Assembly (NCBI GenBank): GCA_947044405.1
Contig: CAMRHE010000077.1
Location: 5,733,501 to 5,797,500 of the forward strand
Length of the DNA stretch: 64,000 bases
Reading direction: 5' to 3'
Origin: Leptodactylus fallax
Lineage: Eukaryota > Chordata > Amphibia > Anura > Leptodactylidae
Notes under the pieces: generated by a model
Database searches by the model: none
The model's input: only the letters and a program-made list of their open reading frames with translations
Told to the model about the DNA's origin: nothing
Position numbers and translations under genes: made by a program
In this document: piece after piece, positions 41,701-55,300 of the stretch
Layout of the letters: each line of letters opens with the position of its first letter
Position numbering within the stretch: position 1 is the stretch's first letter

Positions 41701-43858
41701 TGTCTGTAGCTGTCTACATGGGCCAGTCTCTTATGCGGTCACATGACCGTGCACATGGTGTTTATCAGGATTTCCTGATGTTTCTAACATTCAGCAGCCT
41801 CTGACTGTACCATCTCTCTCTCTCACTGCTCACCTCTTCTTTTATTTTCAGTGTTAAACGTAACAGCAGGGAGGGGAAGAGATTGTACATGGCAGATCAG
41901 AGAATGAAGAGGGGAGAAGCATCCAATTTATCAGGAAGGGCAGATCACGCAGGCTGTAGATAGGAAAGAAAGCACATGAAAGCAGCTTGCGGGGGGTGTG
42001 GGGGAACACACAGGCTGTGTACTAGTGTAGAGAGAAATTAGAGCACACATGGCAAAGTCTGCAGTTGGGAAATGTGATCAGACACTCCATAGCATTAGTG
42101 TCTATAAGCACAAAAGTGAAGAGATCACTCATGTTGTACAAGGTGAAACAATGATCTATAAAGGTGAAATCAGTACAGGGATGAAGCTAGTGTAGGCAGC
42201 AGCATCCTAAACATGCAAGCTGCACATTCATTCACGTATTACTGGGAGGGACACACCAAGAAAAGAATAAAACTAAGAACCACTTGCAAACTGAATATGA
42301 GAGTGTCCAAAAATAAATAAAGGAACAAAAAGGGCAGCCTAAAACTGAATGCAAAAATACATTTTTTAATGGCAAAATCTTTAGTACCTGAGTCTGCCTA
42401 TTGGACAATTACTGTATCTTTTGGATAGCAGTCATTGTCTCATTGCTGTGTGTACTGGTTACTATGTGGTGATCCAAACTGGACAGTCATGATTTTCAGT
42501 GGAAGAATGGGTTTCACCTCTCTATTCTTAATTGCCAGTAGAAGAAGCCACCAATCTGAATTCCCGTCGTCTGTCGGTGAGCCCATCCTGCACCTCCAGT
42601 ACTTCTCATCGCAATTATTCATTCCGGCGTGGTTCTGTGTGGTCCATTCGCTCTGCTGTGAGTGCTGAAGGTAAGTACAAGCTGATAAAGGTCAGATGTT
42701 TCATGTCACATATTGGTCGTGGTACAATATCGATATTCTATTTATTTCAGATGAGGAGCATGCAACAGAACATACTGCAAATCACCACGTCTCTCAACCA
42801 CCCCAGCCTGTATTCCCTGCATGCATTTGTGCTGCTGTATTGCCAATTGTTCATCTGATGGAGGATGGAGATGTCCGTGAAGATGGAGTGGCAGGTCAGC
42901 TTTTAAAAACAGTACACTTAAGCAGTCAAAGATCTTAAATGCACAAAGCAAAGGATGTAGGTAATGCATGCTGGGACAATATGGCATGTGGTCAGAATCT
43001 AAGCCCACACTATATACAGCAGTTGCTAACTGTGTTGTACTGCAAGCACCCATTGTCAATGACCACAGTGAGTGAGAGTACCAGTCACAGCTGGTTAACA
43101 TCTAAGCTGATATATTGCATGGGGGGCTGCCATCTGCCCCACCAAAACAGAAGGGCACCTATCGATTGTCATGACAGCCAGGAGCCTATTGAAGTTTCCT
43201 AAACCCTTTATCATGGAAATTCTTTTACATCCTGACACAAGTAAGTGTATTAGAAGTACTGTACGTAGACCATGTTCTGCAATATAGAAAACCACAGGTT
43301 CAAATTTCCAAGAAAGCCAAAAAATATATGTAAAAAAAAGGAAAGTTTTTAAAATATATAAAAAAGCAAAAGTATAAAAACACCTTATTGTCTAGTTTAC
43401 ATACATTTTACAATAAGCATAATTGGTATTACCATGGCTGAAACTGACCAAAATATTAAAATATAATATTATAAAATATAATACATACAGTGAATGACGT
43501 AAGGGGAAAAAAAAATCACAATGCATGAATCAACATTTTACAGTCACATCTAACCCCCAAAGGATTGAAAAGAAAGTGATCAAAAAGCCGTATGTACCCC
43601 TTAATGGTACCATTAAAAACTACAAAAAAAAGTAAAAAAAAAATTATAAAAGTTATGAGTGTCAAAATATAGCAATTTTTAAAACAAATATTTTAATTGT
43701 ATAAAAAAAAAAAAACTATATAAATTTGGTATCATAATTGTACTAACCTGCAGAATTAAGGTAACTTTTTAACTGCACGGTGAATGATGTAAAAACAAAA
43801 CTCAAACAGTGGAGGAATGTTTTTTTCCCATTCCACCCCATATGTATATATATGTATA

Positions 43859-43899
<41 letters not shown>

Positions 43900-46800
43900 T
43901 TGCCATTTTTATGTTTTACAATTAGAAATTTAGAATATTTCATAATATTGTAAAATTGATCATCATAGAACTGAACCTAGTTAGATTTCTAAAGTGGTAC
44001 AGTAGGTGCACAGAATTGAACCTTTGATTGTTGCTTTATTGGCACTGCAATATAAGATCTGACAAGAGGATACCTCCTATTATAATACCGGCTTTTATTG
44101 TCCCCACAGTGAGTGCTGTAGCTCAGCAAGTGCTTTGGAATTGTTTAATTGAAGATCCATCCACTGTTCTGAGGCATTTCCTGGAAAAGCTAACTATCAG
44201 TAATAGACAGGTAACATTTTCACTTACGAACGTTTGCTGTGTATGTTCATAAAATATTATGTTATCATAACACACCTGACCTGCAATGTGCACTGGAAAT
44301 TATTTCAGGATGAGCTCATCTATATGTTGAGAAAGCTGCTGTTGAATATTGGAGATTTCCCTGCTCAGACGTCTCACATACTCTTCAACTACTTGGTGAG
44401 TGGTTACAGGTCTCATTGTTGTGTTTGTATGTTGTTTGCAAGCTATTGAGCTTGGGTGCTACTGTATTTTACTATGTTCAGTATTTACTTTGTGGTGTTC
44501 ATTGTTCATTTTATTTTAGGTCGGCCTAATCATGTATTTTGTACGTACACCATGTGAATGGGGAATGGATGCCATTTCAGCAACTTTGACCTTCTTGTGG
44601 GAGGTGGTTGGATATGTTGAAGGTTTATTTTTTAAAGACTTGAAGCAAACCATGAAAAAAGAACAATGTGAGGTTAAACTACTGGTGACAGCATCCATGC
44701 CAGGTGAGCAGTTCCTAAAGAACATTGATGTCAAGTGTGGTCAATTATGCACAGTAACACAGTAAGACCACATTCACACGGCCATTATACATATCCATAT
44801 TATACAGACCATATTACAACCGTAAATCCTGTCCCTATCATGGGTCTAATGACTAAAATTACAGCATCATAAATGTCTTTGATACTACTGGTTCAGGCCA
44901 TTAGTACCAATGCCAGGACGGGAGTGGTTCATGTGATATGATCTGTGTAATACAAACAGATTCTGACTGTATCAATCCAGCCTTATACTAAAAGATTTAG
45001 TTTGATTATGATAGGTACAAAGACCCTGGTGGTTCATGGGCAGAATGAATGTGACATTCCTACCCAGCTACCGGTACATGAAGACACGCAGTTTGAGGCA
45101 CTATTGAAGGTGAGTAGGCTCAAATACAGAATCACCAAATTCTCATCGGAGTGTATTTTTCTATCAAATGCAAATCATTTAGACATTATGTTCTCATTGT
45201 AAGATCTACAGTATATGTGAATGTTAAAGTAACACCATTGCCATAGCCTGTAAAGGCCACATGCATGCCAAAAGGATGTCCTTTATGTGTATTTGTAGTA
45301 TTCTTTGGGAAAGTTTCCAGGACATATGTCAAATGTATCCATAGGATCTATTCTCCTGACTAAAGAGTGTCCAGTTGGACAGGTCCAGTATATTTGAGAA
45401 TACTTTTTTTTCTGTATGGAATTGCACTGCATGCTGCTTTTCCAGGCAGAGACATCCTGTACGGTACTGTACATGTTTCTTTTACAATGATAGCCTTATG
45501 GGATAACAGACACTGCAAAGCACAGTGTGAAAGCGACCTCAAAGAGGTTTCCCATTCTCAAAAATATAACTCAACCAACAGGCTATTTTAAAATATAATT
45601 TTCATTTGCTTTTATTTTTGAAAATGCCCCCTTTTTTAAGCATTATTGGCTTACCAGAGCCCTATGAGTTTTTATATCTATAAATCCATTGCCTGTGGTA
45701 ACAACTTCCAGCAGCATTTGCAGACAGTGGTCATGCTGTTTATTCCCTGTGTAACTCAGTAGCTCGTATCTCTTCTGAGCATTTAGCTAGACTCCTTTCC
45801 CAGAGCGTGTACTGTATGGATGGACACCTTTTCCAGCACATACACAGTATGGAAGAGCTCGGAGAAAGGTCCAGCTGTGACATCAGAGCACAGAGTTTTG
45901 TGGGGGAAGCAGAATCACGATGGCACAAAGCAAGCCCACCCACACAGACTAGAAGTACATGGGGACAGTAAAAGTTGGAAATTTCAACAAATAACTATAT
46001 AACTGCTGTATTTGATGCCAGTAGCATATAAACAACTTTTTGTAGCAAGACAACCTCTTTAACTGTATTGAAAAGTGCAGATGTCTGTGCTTTTTCATTA
46101 ACTATATACTGTACAAAATGCTATATTGGGTGGTATGATGTTTTATGGTTGACACATGTAGCTGTATAGGGATATAATTGTATATCTTTGGCTGTATGTT
46201 CAGTGGAACTGTTTGCAATGGCATTGGCGATCGTAAACCCAGAATGTGGTGTGAATTTAGCCTGATGTGAAGATTTAGATTGACTTGAAATGATATCAGT
46301 ATACTTTGCTCTCTATCCCCATTGTTAGGAGTGTCTCGAGTTCTTCAACATATCTGATTCACAGGCTGCAAATTATTTTCTGATGGATAAGAGATGGAAT
46401 CTGACTCATTATAATAAGGTGAGATGAAAGTTGAACCACAAGTACTAAAATGACCTGCATTAGTCTATAGTTAATATCAAATAGGTCTACAATAAATCCT
46501 GTAATGTGTGTTAACAATGTTAACAGCTTTTTTCTTCTCTGTTCAAAGACCTATGTACGTGACATCTATCCATTTCGGAGATCAGTGTCACCCCAACTGA
46601 ATCTGGTGCACATGTCCCCTGAAAAAGGCCAAGAATTGATTCAGAAACAGGTACATAAATGATGCTTTCTAGTATTTTGTTTAAAAATGGATTCGCAATT
46701 ATGAAACAGTATACAGGTAATGGCCGGCATTTATCAATGTATTTGCACTTTATGTATGGTGCAGTTCACTACTAAATAGCGGAGGGAATTTATCAATTGG

Positions 46801-49800
46801 CTTCCACCACGGTGGCATAAACAGGTCATAAATTTTGCCAGAATGATTTGAGAAAAGTGGGCAGAGCAGAGCAGGAATGTGCAGGGCTAACATGTTTCTA
46901 ACAAATATATAAAAGTAACAGCATTACAAATCTACACCTGCTCATTGCAGGGCATGTGTGACCACTGCTCAATCCAGTCTTAATATTTCCCCCAAGTATT
47001 TTATATACTGTAACAACTTGGACAAAATTTGGTTACATTTATTAAATGTTTCTTCAAGTTATTAAATATTGCACAATTGCCTCTCTACACGACACAGGTC
47101 GTGGCGTCCAAATGATGGCAGTAAATTGCAAGTGCTGTCTGTTGTCAGATTTATCAATGGAGGGAACTCGTAGTCATAAATGTCACAACTTATGTCAATA
47201 AGGTATTCTAGCTTTAATTTGGAAACTAGCTAAAATGAAGTCACTTTTGATAAATATTGGCCAATGTGTTCTGCTTACTCCTCAGGATTGTCTTTGTTTT
47301 TGTGCAAACGCTCACTATAGATATTTACAATCCCTATAAATACAAAGGTCTAAGAAAGAAAGGTTCAGTGATGTCATATAGTTACATAGTTACATGGTGA
47401 AGAAAAAGATATACATACTGTAAATTGGGATCTGGCATGGAGAAAATAGTCCCCTGTCAGACATGTCCACAGTCATTCATAGTCTCCTATCAGTCATATT
47501 CTGTCACAATTGGCCTCTTCTTACCTATTGTGAACCACAATAAATAAAATATACATATCTAGAAATCATAACTTCACCACTGGTGACCATGCTTATGAAA
47601 AGGTATAGATAAGTATTATAAAGGAGTTTAAAAGAAAATGGGAAACCTTGTGGCACAATATTGAGAAACACTATTGTCTTGAGATGCTGATCATCTTACG
47701 GCACACATATCTGCACATGTCCAGTTCAGAGGAAAGAGGAGGAATGACAAATCTGTGAGGGTTGGGAATTTTCATCAGTCATTACCAGTCGGTTTAACCC
47801 AAGCATGGCTGCCTTATAGTTGCTTTGGGCTAGGATTGGTTCTTGAAATTGTTATGTAATTTTTCCTCTACATACAAGTATTAAGGACACGTCAGTGTCA
47901 GAAATATCACACCTGAATACCAGGATGTGAATTGTTTAGATTCTCCGTAGGGAAGAATAACTTATTCACCAGGATGCAACATTTTACATCTTCTAAGGTG
48001 TTTACACGAAAACTGGAAGAAGTTGGTAGAGTTCTCTTTCTAATATCACTGACTCAGAAGATTCCCAGTGCACATAAGCAGTCTCATGTTTCCATGCTAC
48101 AAGAAGACCTTTTACGCCTGCCATCTTTTCCACGTAGTGCCATTGATGCAGAATTCTCACTATTTAATGATCCTCAAGGTAGGTTCTGTATTACTGAAAA
48201 AGATCAGTTTACTTTAGAAAATGCAAGTGGGGGGGGACATAACAGCGTCACAGGAATTTTGACATCTCTATATTCCTCTAGGTGGGAAGGAGTTGTTTGG
48301 TTTGGATACACTTCACAAGAGCCTGTGGATAAAGCTTCTCGAAGAGATGTTTTTAGGAATGCCCAGTGAATTTCCTTGGGGTGATGAGATAATGCTCTTC
48401 CTTAATGTTTTTAATGGAGCTCTGATTCTTCACCCAGAGGACAGCGCCCTCCTCAGACAATATGCTGCTACTGTTATTAATACAGCTGTACATTTTAATC
48501 ACCTCTTCTCACTCAGTGGATACCAGTGGATTCTCCCAACTATGCTGCAGGCAAGTCATAGCATATATAGTATTAAATGCGAGGAATAGATGTCTTTATC
48601 ATTTTATATGTATTCCCTAATTACTTTCAGTATTCAAAAATTCTTATGATCCTGCATTTTTATGGCCAAAAACATAAAAAATAAGATTGCAGTTACTTAC
48701 CATTTTTTTTTTCTAAAAAAATAATTAAATGTAATAATAATAATAATAATAATAATAATATAATTAACAATGGCAGCTGATTAGTATGGTTTGCTACATG
48801 TCCATTTCATATGAAACTTGTTTCCCCTCTAAATATAAGGTCAAAATAAATGAATATAATGAACCATTAAAGGGGTTATCCAGTTTGTAACATTGATGGC
48901 CTATCCCTAGGACTCCGATACCCGGGCCCCCCCGCAGATCGACGATACCAAGGCAACGCAGCTCTTACCATGGTGCTCAATCACTGTACAAACAGTAGCA
49001 GCGAGTGTAGGTACTACAGCATTGCCTCATTGATGGGACAGCACTGCAATACCCACACTCACAGCTACAGTTTGTACAGCGAATGAGCAGCGCGGCTCAA
49101 GGTATGTAAACAATACCGAGAGTTACGATGAGCACTAGTGATCTGCGAGGGTCCCCGATGTCGGAGTCCCCACAGATCTAATATTGATGGCCTATCCTCA
49201 GGATAGATAGAGGTAAACCTGTTGTTTATTCTTTTTTCAGGTGTATGCTGACTATGAAAGTAACCCACAGCTTCGCCAAGCCATTGAGTTTGCCTGCCGA
49301 CAGTTTTATGTATTGCACCGCAAACCTTTCGTGCTTCAGTTGTTTGCCAGCGTTGCTCCTCTGCTTGACCTTCCTGTGAGACTTTATTTTAAGACATTCT
49401 ATCACCTAAAGATGTTATCACAATGTCACTGCCGTCTTATGAACTAAATTTGTTTTGCATTTCAATTTTCTTCTCGGCACTTTCAAGATGCACATTTTAG
49501 CAGTGTTCAACTGTGGTTAAGTGTCATTGACCCAGTGACTGATGAACATATCTGAGTAAAACACAACACCTTGTTCCTAGTCATAATATGTTAAGTTGAC
49601 GGTAATATCTTAAGACATGACTCTTCTTTGTAATTCCCAGGATGGTGTAAACAGTGGCTCATCCAGTAAGGGAGTGTCTTCTCAGTGTTTGTTTGACCTT
49701 CTACAGTCTTTGGAGGGAGAAACACCTGACATTCTTGATATATTGGAATTGGTTAAAGCTGAACGACCCCTTAAATCATTAGGTAACTAGTTAATGTCAA

Positions 49801-52286
49801 ATATACTTCTATGACATGAAGTAATAGCATAAAAAAAATGTTTAGCAAGCTAAATGCAGTAGCATTGGCACCCTAAATCTTTGTATTTTTGCAGATTTTT
49901 GCTATGGCAATGAAGACATGGCTTTCTCCATTAGTGAATGCATTAAGCTATGTGTGACAGTGGTTGCATATGCCCCAGAGTCATTCCGAAGGTAACTGGT
50001 TCTTATCACTTGACGCTTTTCTCTATATTTTATAAAGAAAGAGTATTGTCAAAGAGAAAATACATCAGTAGAAAGAAATCAATAGATATCAATAGAATTA
50101 TCTACCAAATGTATTTGTTTCTGTGTTGCATCATATCTATATGTTTTTACTGCAATAGATGTATTTTTTTCCTTATTAAGACTTTTTTATTTTTATTGCC
50201 ATGATCATTTGTCCAACAACTATCTAAAGTGTATGGCCAGCTTAAGAAATATGTCAATAAATCATTGCATTATAAGCATGAGCCTTATAAAAGTACAATA
50301 CAGATAAAACTGATGAACATGTAAGATGCTGTATCTTCACTCAACATGGGTAGGATGACCAGAAACTTGCAGCAATATTACCTGTGTATCCCTAATGTTT
50401 ACCTACAATAATACGGAAATCAATACAATTGCAAAGAATACAGATAACAATAGGTATATTATGTATGGGACTGTTATTTCTTTTTGACATGGTTATTATT
50501 GCACAGCCTTCAGATGCTGATGGTGTTAGAAGCACTGGTGCCTTGCTATCTGCAGAAGCTAAAACGTCAGACATCCCAGTTGGAGACTGTTTCAGCTGCA
50601 CGTGAAGAAATTGCCGCCACTGCTGCCCTGGCCACATCTCTTCAAGCCCTTCTGTACAGTGTAGAGGCACTGACAAGGTGAAATAGAAAACAACATTGTA
50701 AAATACAGATGAACCTGACTATGGTACCATAGCTTTTGTCATCTAGAAAGTTGACTGAAATGATATGATGCATTATTTTTAGGCCCATGACTGCTCCTCA
50801 AATGAGCCGAGGTGACCAAGGCCACAAGGGTGCCACAACAGCGAATCACACAATGTCAGCTGGTGTCAACTTGAGGTAAAAGCTTAGCTCACAGCCCAAA
50901 GTGACTCAAAAAAGTGACTTGTAATACAATAAGTCAAAAATATTATATAATACCTTGTTATTCTCCAGAGATAACCTTCATCTGCTGGAAGAAGGCCAAG
51001 GGCTACCCAGAGAGGAGCTGGATGAAAGAATAGCACGGGAAGAGTTTCGCAGACCACGAGAATCCCTGCTTAATATCTGCACAGAGTTTTACAAACATTG
51101 TGGCCCTAGGTTAAAAATTCTCCAAAATCTGGCTGGAGAACCACGAGTCACCTCACTGGAACTCCTTGATGTCAAGTCACACATGAGGTATGTAATGTAT
51201 GTGTCTTACTGAAGTACATAGTTGATGCCTTGTACATTAAATCGAAGACAATCATTTGCATTTCTTATTTTTGGTAGGTTGGCAGAGATAGCCCACTCAC
51301 TTTTGAAGCTGGCACCTTATGACACCCAGACCATGGAGAGTAGAGGTCTGAAGCGTTACATCATGGAGATGCTTCCCATCACAGACTGGTCAGCTGAGGC
51401 AGTACGGCCGGCTCTTATCCTAATCTTAAAACGGCTGGATCGTATGTTTAATAAAATACACAAAATGCCAACTTTAAGGTGAGCAGATACTACAGAAACG
51501 TGGCTTGAGTTTCTGATGTTGCAAACCTTGAAGTAGGGGCATGAAATACAAGTTACTTTCCTCTGCTACTGGCCACAGCCAAGTTGTGGTGGTTTCTTTG
51601 GCCAACAGCAGAGGAAATGTGTTTAACAATATCAAATTATCAGGTAGGTAAAGAAAAAAAGCTACAAAAACTGTAACTATAGCTACAGCATTATTTAAGA
51701 GTTTTTGTTATTTTGTCCGATGTATTTTAGATTGTTTTGAATTATATTGAATCTTTTATATGTACCTATCACTTCTAGTACAGTGTCATTACATAACAAG
51801 CCCTACTGCATCACAGGTGTAGTGTGTACACCAAATATGGTACATTTACAGAAACTTACAGTACAATTACAGTTGCCTAAATTCTGTAACTCAAGGACTG
51901 TAAAGTTTTCTAGTAATTTTCCTTTGCAGCTCTAATTGATGTAAAAACATCAGAATCTTGACAAATGGGTCACTTTAGAGGGGTTGTCATATGAAGACTA
52001 CCCTTGCCTGTGTAGCCTAGTAGGGTAAATAGACATCGTATAGGGCTGCCATGTAATACTACATTTGCCCAGCACCCTTTGTAATATAATACTACATTCC
52101 CTAGCTGATTGTCAGGGGTTCTAAGAGTGGGAGTGTCGGCTGCATTTTGAATATGTTTGACTCATGGCACTTTTATAAATAGTACTGATGATGCTAGTGT
52201 GAACTGAGCCTTAGTGTTGGACACAATGGCTGAAGATTTATTAATAGCGCAGTTGCACAAATTGTTGAAAAAAAACAAATACATTT

Positions 52287-52325
<39 letters not shown>

Positions 52326-55300
52326 TTGCAACAGAATTCTGGAGCATTTTGAGTCATAAATCTTTATTTCTTTTTCTATCCCAATGTATATATTGAGGGG
52401 TAGGTAGCTCGGTAGCAGCAATGGTGCGGACCCAACCAGTCAGAGACAGGGACACAATATCTGGTGCAAACAGGTTTATGTGAAAAACAGCAAAATAAAT
52501 AAACCTTCAGTTCAGGTACAAAAATGAGCAAAATAAAATACAGCCTTAACTTCAGGTGAAAAGGCAAAACAAAACTCCTGCTCATCCAAGTTCTAACTAG
52601 TACAGAATAAACCTAGCTCTACGTGTGGCTTACTACCGGCCACACGAACAAAACAAAATAGCACAACAAGTCCCAGTTTGGTCTCACCAAAAACTCGGTT
52701 CTCCAGGACAGACCAAGGCGCCTCCTCTCACTCCCAGGATCTGCCCTGAAGTGTAGACTATGCAGTCTTTTATGGCCCAGTAATGAGCCCAGGACCCACA
52801 CCTGGGGATGAGGCCTACTCAAGACCCGACTGGACCACCCATATGTCAGAAATCTTGGGGAGATATAGTATAGTACTCCAGTACCCTGCCTGTCACCTTC
52901 TCACAATATATATAGCATGTGTAAACAACAGAACAAGTTGTGGTTCTTGTAACAGGTGATTTTTGATATCATTATGAACATAGAAGATGTATTGACGAAT
53001 CAGATTGCCATTTGAAATCCATTGTTTCCTTTTAACTATTTTTTTCCTAACCTCGCTTCCTGTTGTATTGCAGACGACAGGTTGAGTGGGAGCCTGCCAG
53101 CAATTTGATAGAGGGGGTTTGTTTGACACTTCAGAGGCAGCCAATCATATCCTTCCTGCCTCACCTTAGGTCTCTGATCAATGTATGTGTGAATCTGGTG
53201 AGTAAGACAGAACCATGGGGTCCTCTGGTCTGTTGCCACAGTGCTGTCTGACCCCTATGTCTGTTTTAAATTTTGCATGCTACATGGAGCCACATGTGAG
53301 GACGTAACCAGATATGTGCTGTCTCGCATTTCAGTCGTTGTATGCTGTGTAAGGTTGTCTTATTATTTACTTGACTTCACCTGTTTACCTTGCAGGTTAT
53401 GGGAGTGGTGGGGCCATCTAGTGTTGCAGATGGATTGCCCCTACTCCATCTCAGCCCATATCTGTCCCCTCCTCTGCCCTTTAGCACAGCTGTTGTCAGA
53501 CTGGTGGCGCTGCAGATACAGGTTGGACAAGCAATTCATTATGTATTGTTATATAGACATTGTACACCCTATCGTAAAATTAACCCTTTCTATTAACCAT
53601 ATAATTAAAAGCACAGATATCATGTGGATTTATGTCCATGCTTTTTTTTGCCATGTAGGCATTAAAAGATGACTTTCCCCTGAGCCATGTGATTTCACCT
53701 TTCACTAACCTGGAGAGGAGAGAAGGGATGCTGCTCAATCTACTTATTCCCTTTGTCCTAACAGTGGGATCAGGAAGCAAAGGTGTGAACTATACTGGAT
53801 GTGGTAAAAAGTAACATGAGTGCTAGCACAAAAGACTAAAAGTGCCTATACACCTTCAATAGCTGTGGTCCAAATCCTTGTTCGACCAATTGCTAATCTA
53901 CCCAGCTAACCTTCCCCTATACACATGCATGCTTAAGAGAGGGAACTAAGTTGCTGACAGACATTTCTGGTGGCAGCTTATTACTCCAGGGAACAGGAGT
54001 GTTGGTCATTAAAATTCAACATGTTTGTTCCTTTCATCTATGACGTCATCCATTGGGGGAGAGTTGAGAAACCACCATGAACATAAGAGAGGTAATGTCG
54101 GGCCTTGAGACAAGATTAGGAACTTCAGTCCTATTAAAGGGTTTTACCACTAATGACAAGTGTCCCATTCCTGTAAGTTAAACCACTGTGACCCCCAACA
54201 ATTACGAGAATAGCAGAAAGGTCACTTGTACCCCAGGTGCATGGATCAATGGTGCACATGCTCAGCCTGTGGTCGATGCAATTCTGTGGCATATCTAAGA
54301 TAGTGATCTAGCCAGCCCCATAGATGTGAATTCAAGCGACTGCCAAGTACGTATATCACCACTCAATTCACATGGGACATTTGTGTAATCCCCCTCTTGT
54401 TCTCTCTGGTCCCAGTGGTTGAACCACTAAAAATTGGACATTTGTCTCCTATCCAATGTCATCAGCAGGAAAACCACTTTAAAAACACTGTAAATTCAAG
54501 CAGTATCAAGCATCTCAGTTCTTTCTGCTTTCTTGTTTCTCACAGACAGTCCCTGGTTGGAGCAGCCTGAAGTGTTCTTGCTGTTGCAGACTGTGATAAA
54601 TATTCTTCTTCCCCCACGTATTATCAGTACTTCCCGCAGTAAGAATTTTATGCTGGAAAGCTCACCTGCTCATTGCTCCACTCCAGGAGATGCTGGGAAA
54701 GATCTGCGCAGGGAAGGGCTTGCCGACTCCACCAGTCAAGCTGCTTATCTTGGTAAGATTCAAAATGTCTAGAGCTGTGTTTTAGATGGGCAAACCTTCA
54801 GACCCCACAGTATAATAGGTGGAGGCACAGGGGAGGTGTAAAAAATACAAACATTTAGGCCGGGGCCCCACGTGGCATAAAAACCACGACTTGCAGGGAG
54901 TCCCTGCAAAATGGGGAATCCTAGCGAATCCCATCCACACATTGCAGAAAAATACCTGCAGCGGAAAATGCTGCGATTTCCAAAACCGTTGCATGTTTGG
55001 AAATCGCTGCATGTCAATTATACCTACGGAAACGCCGGTGGTTTCCCTATAGGTATAATGGAAGCAGAAAGTCCGCAGAGGAAAACTCTGCTGACTTTCT
55101 GTGAAAAATGCTGTGGGAAAAACCGCAATGCATTTTTTTGCTGCGGCCCACTACTTGGGGCCTTAGCCTATCAGTGTGACTCAACAAAACCTGCTTTGTG
55201 AGCAACATAGGTCTCAAGTCCATAAGTTTACAATTTTTTTTTCCTATAAACTTGCTTTCTGATAGCTAGGCACCTTAGACATATACACATCTAATTTCAG

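Noticed and set aside
42742..43101. 119-residue minus-strand open frame
   Set aside because: Antisense of exon 18 plus intron.
47371..47400. tagttacatagttacat short direct repeat
   Set aside because: Resembles a common amphibian repeat end, but too short to assign or bound.
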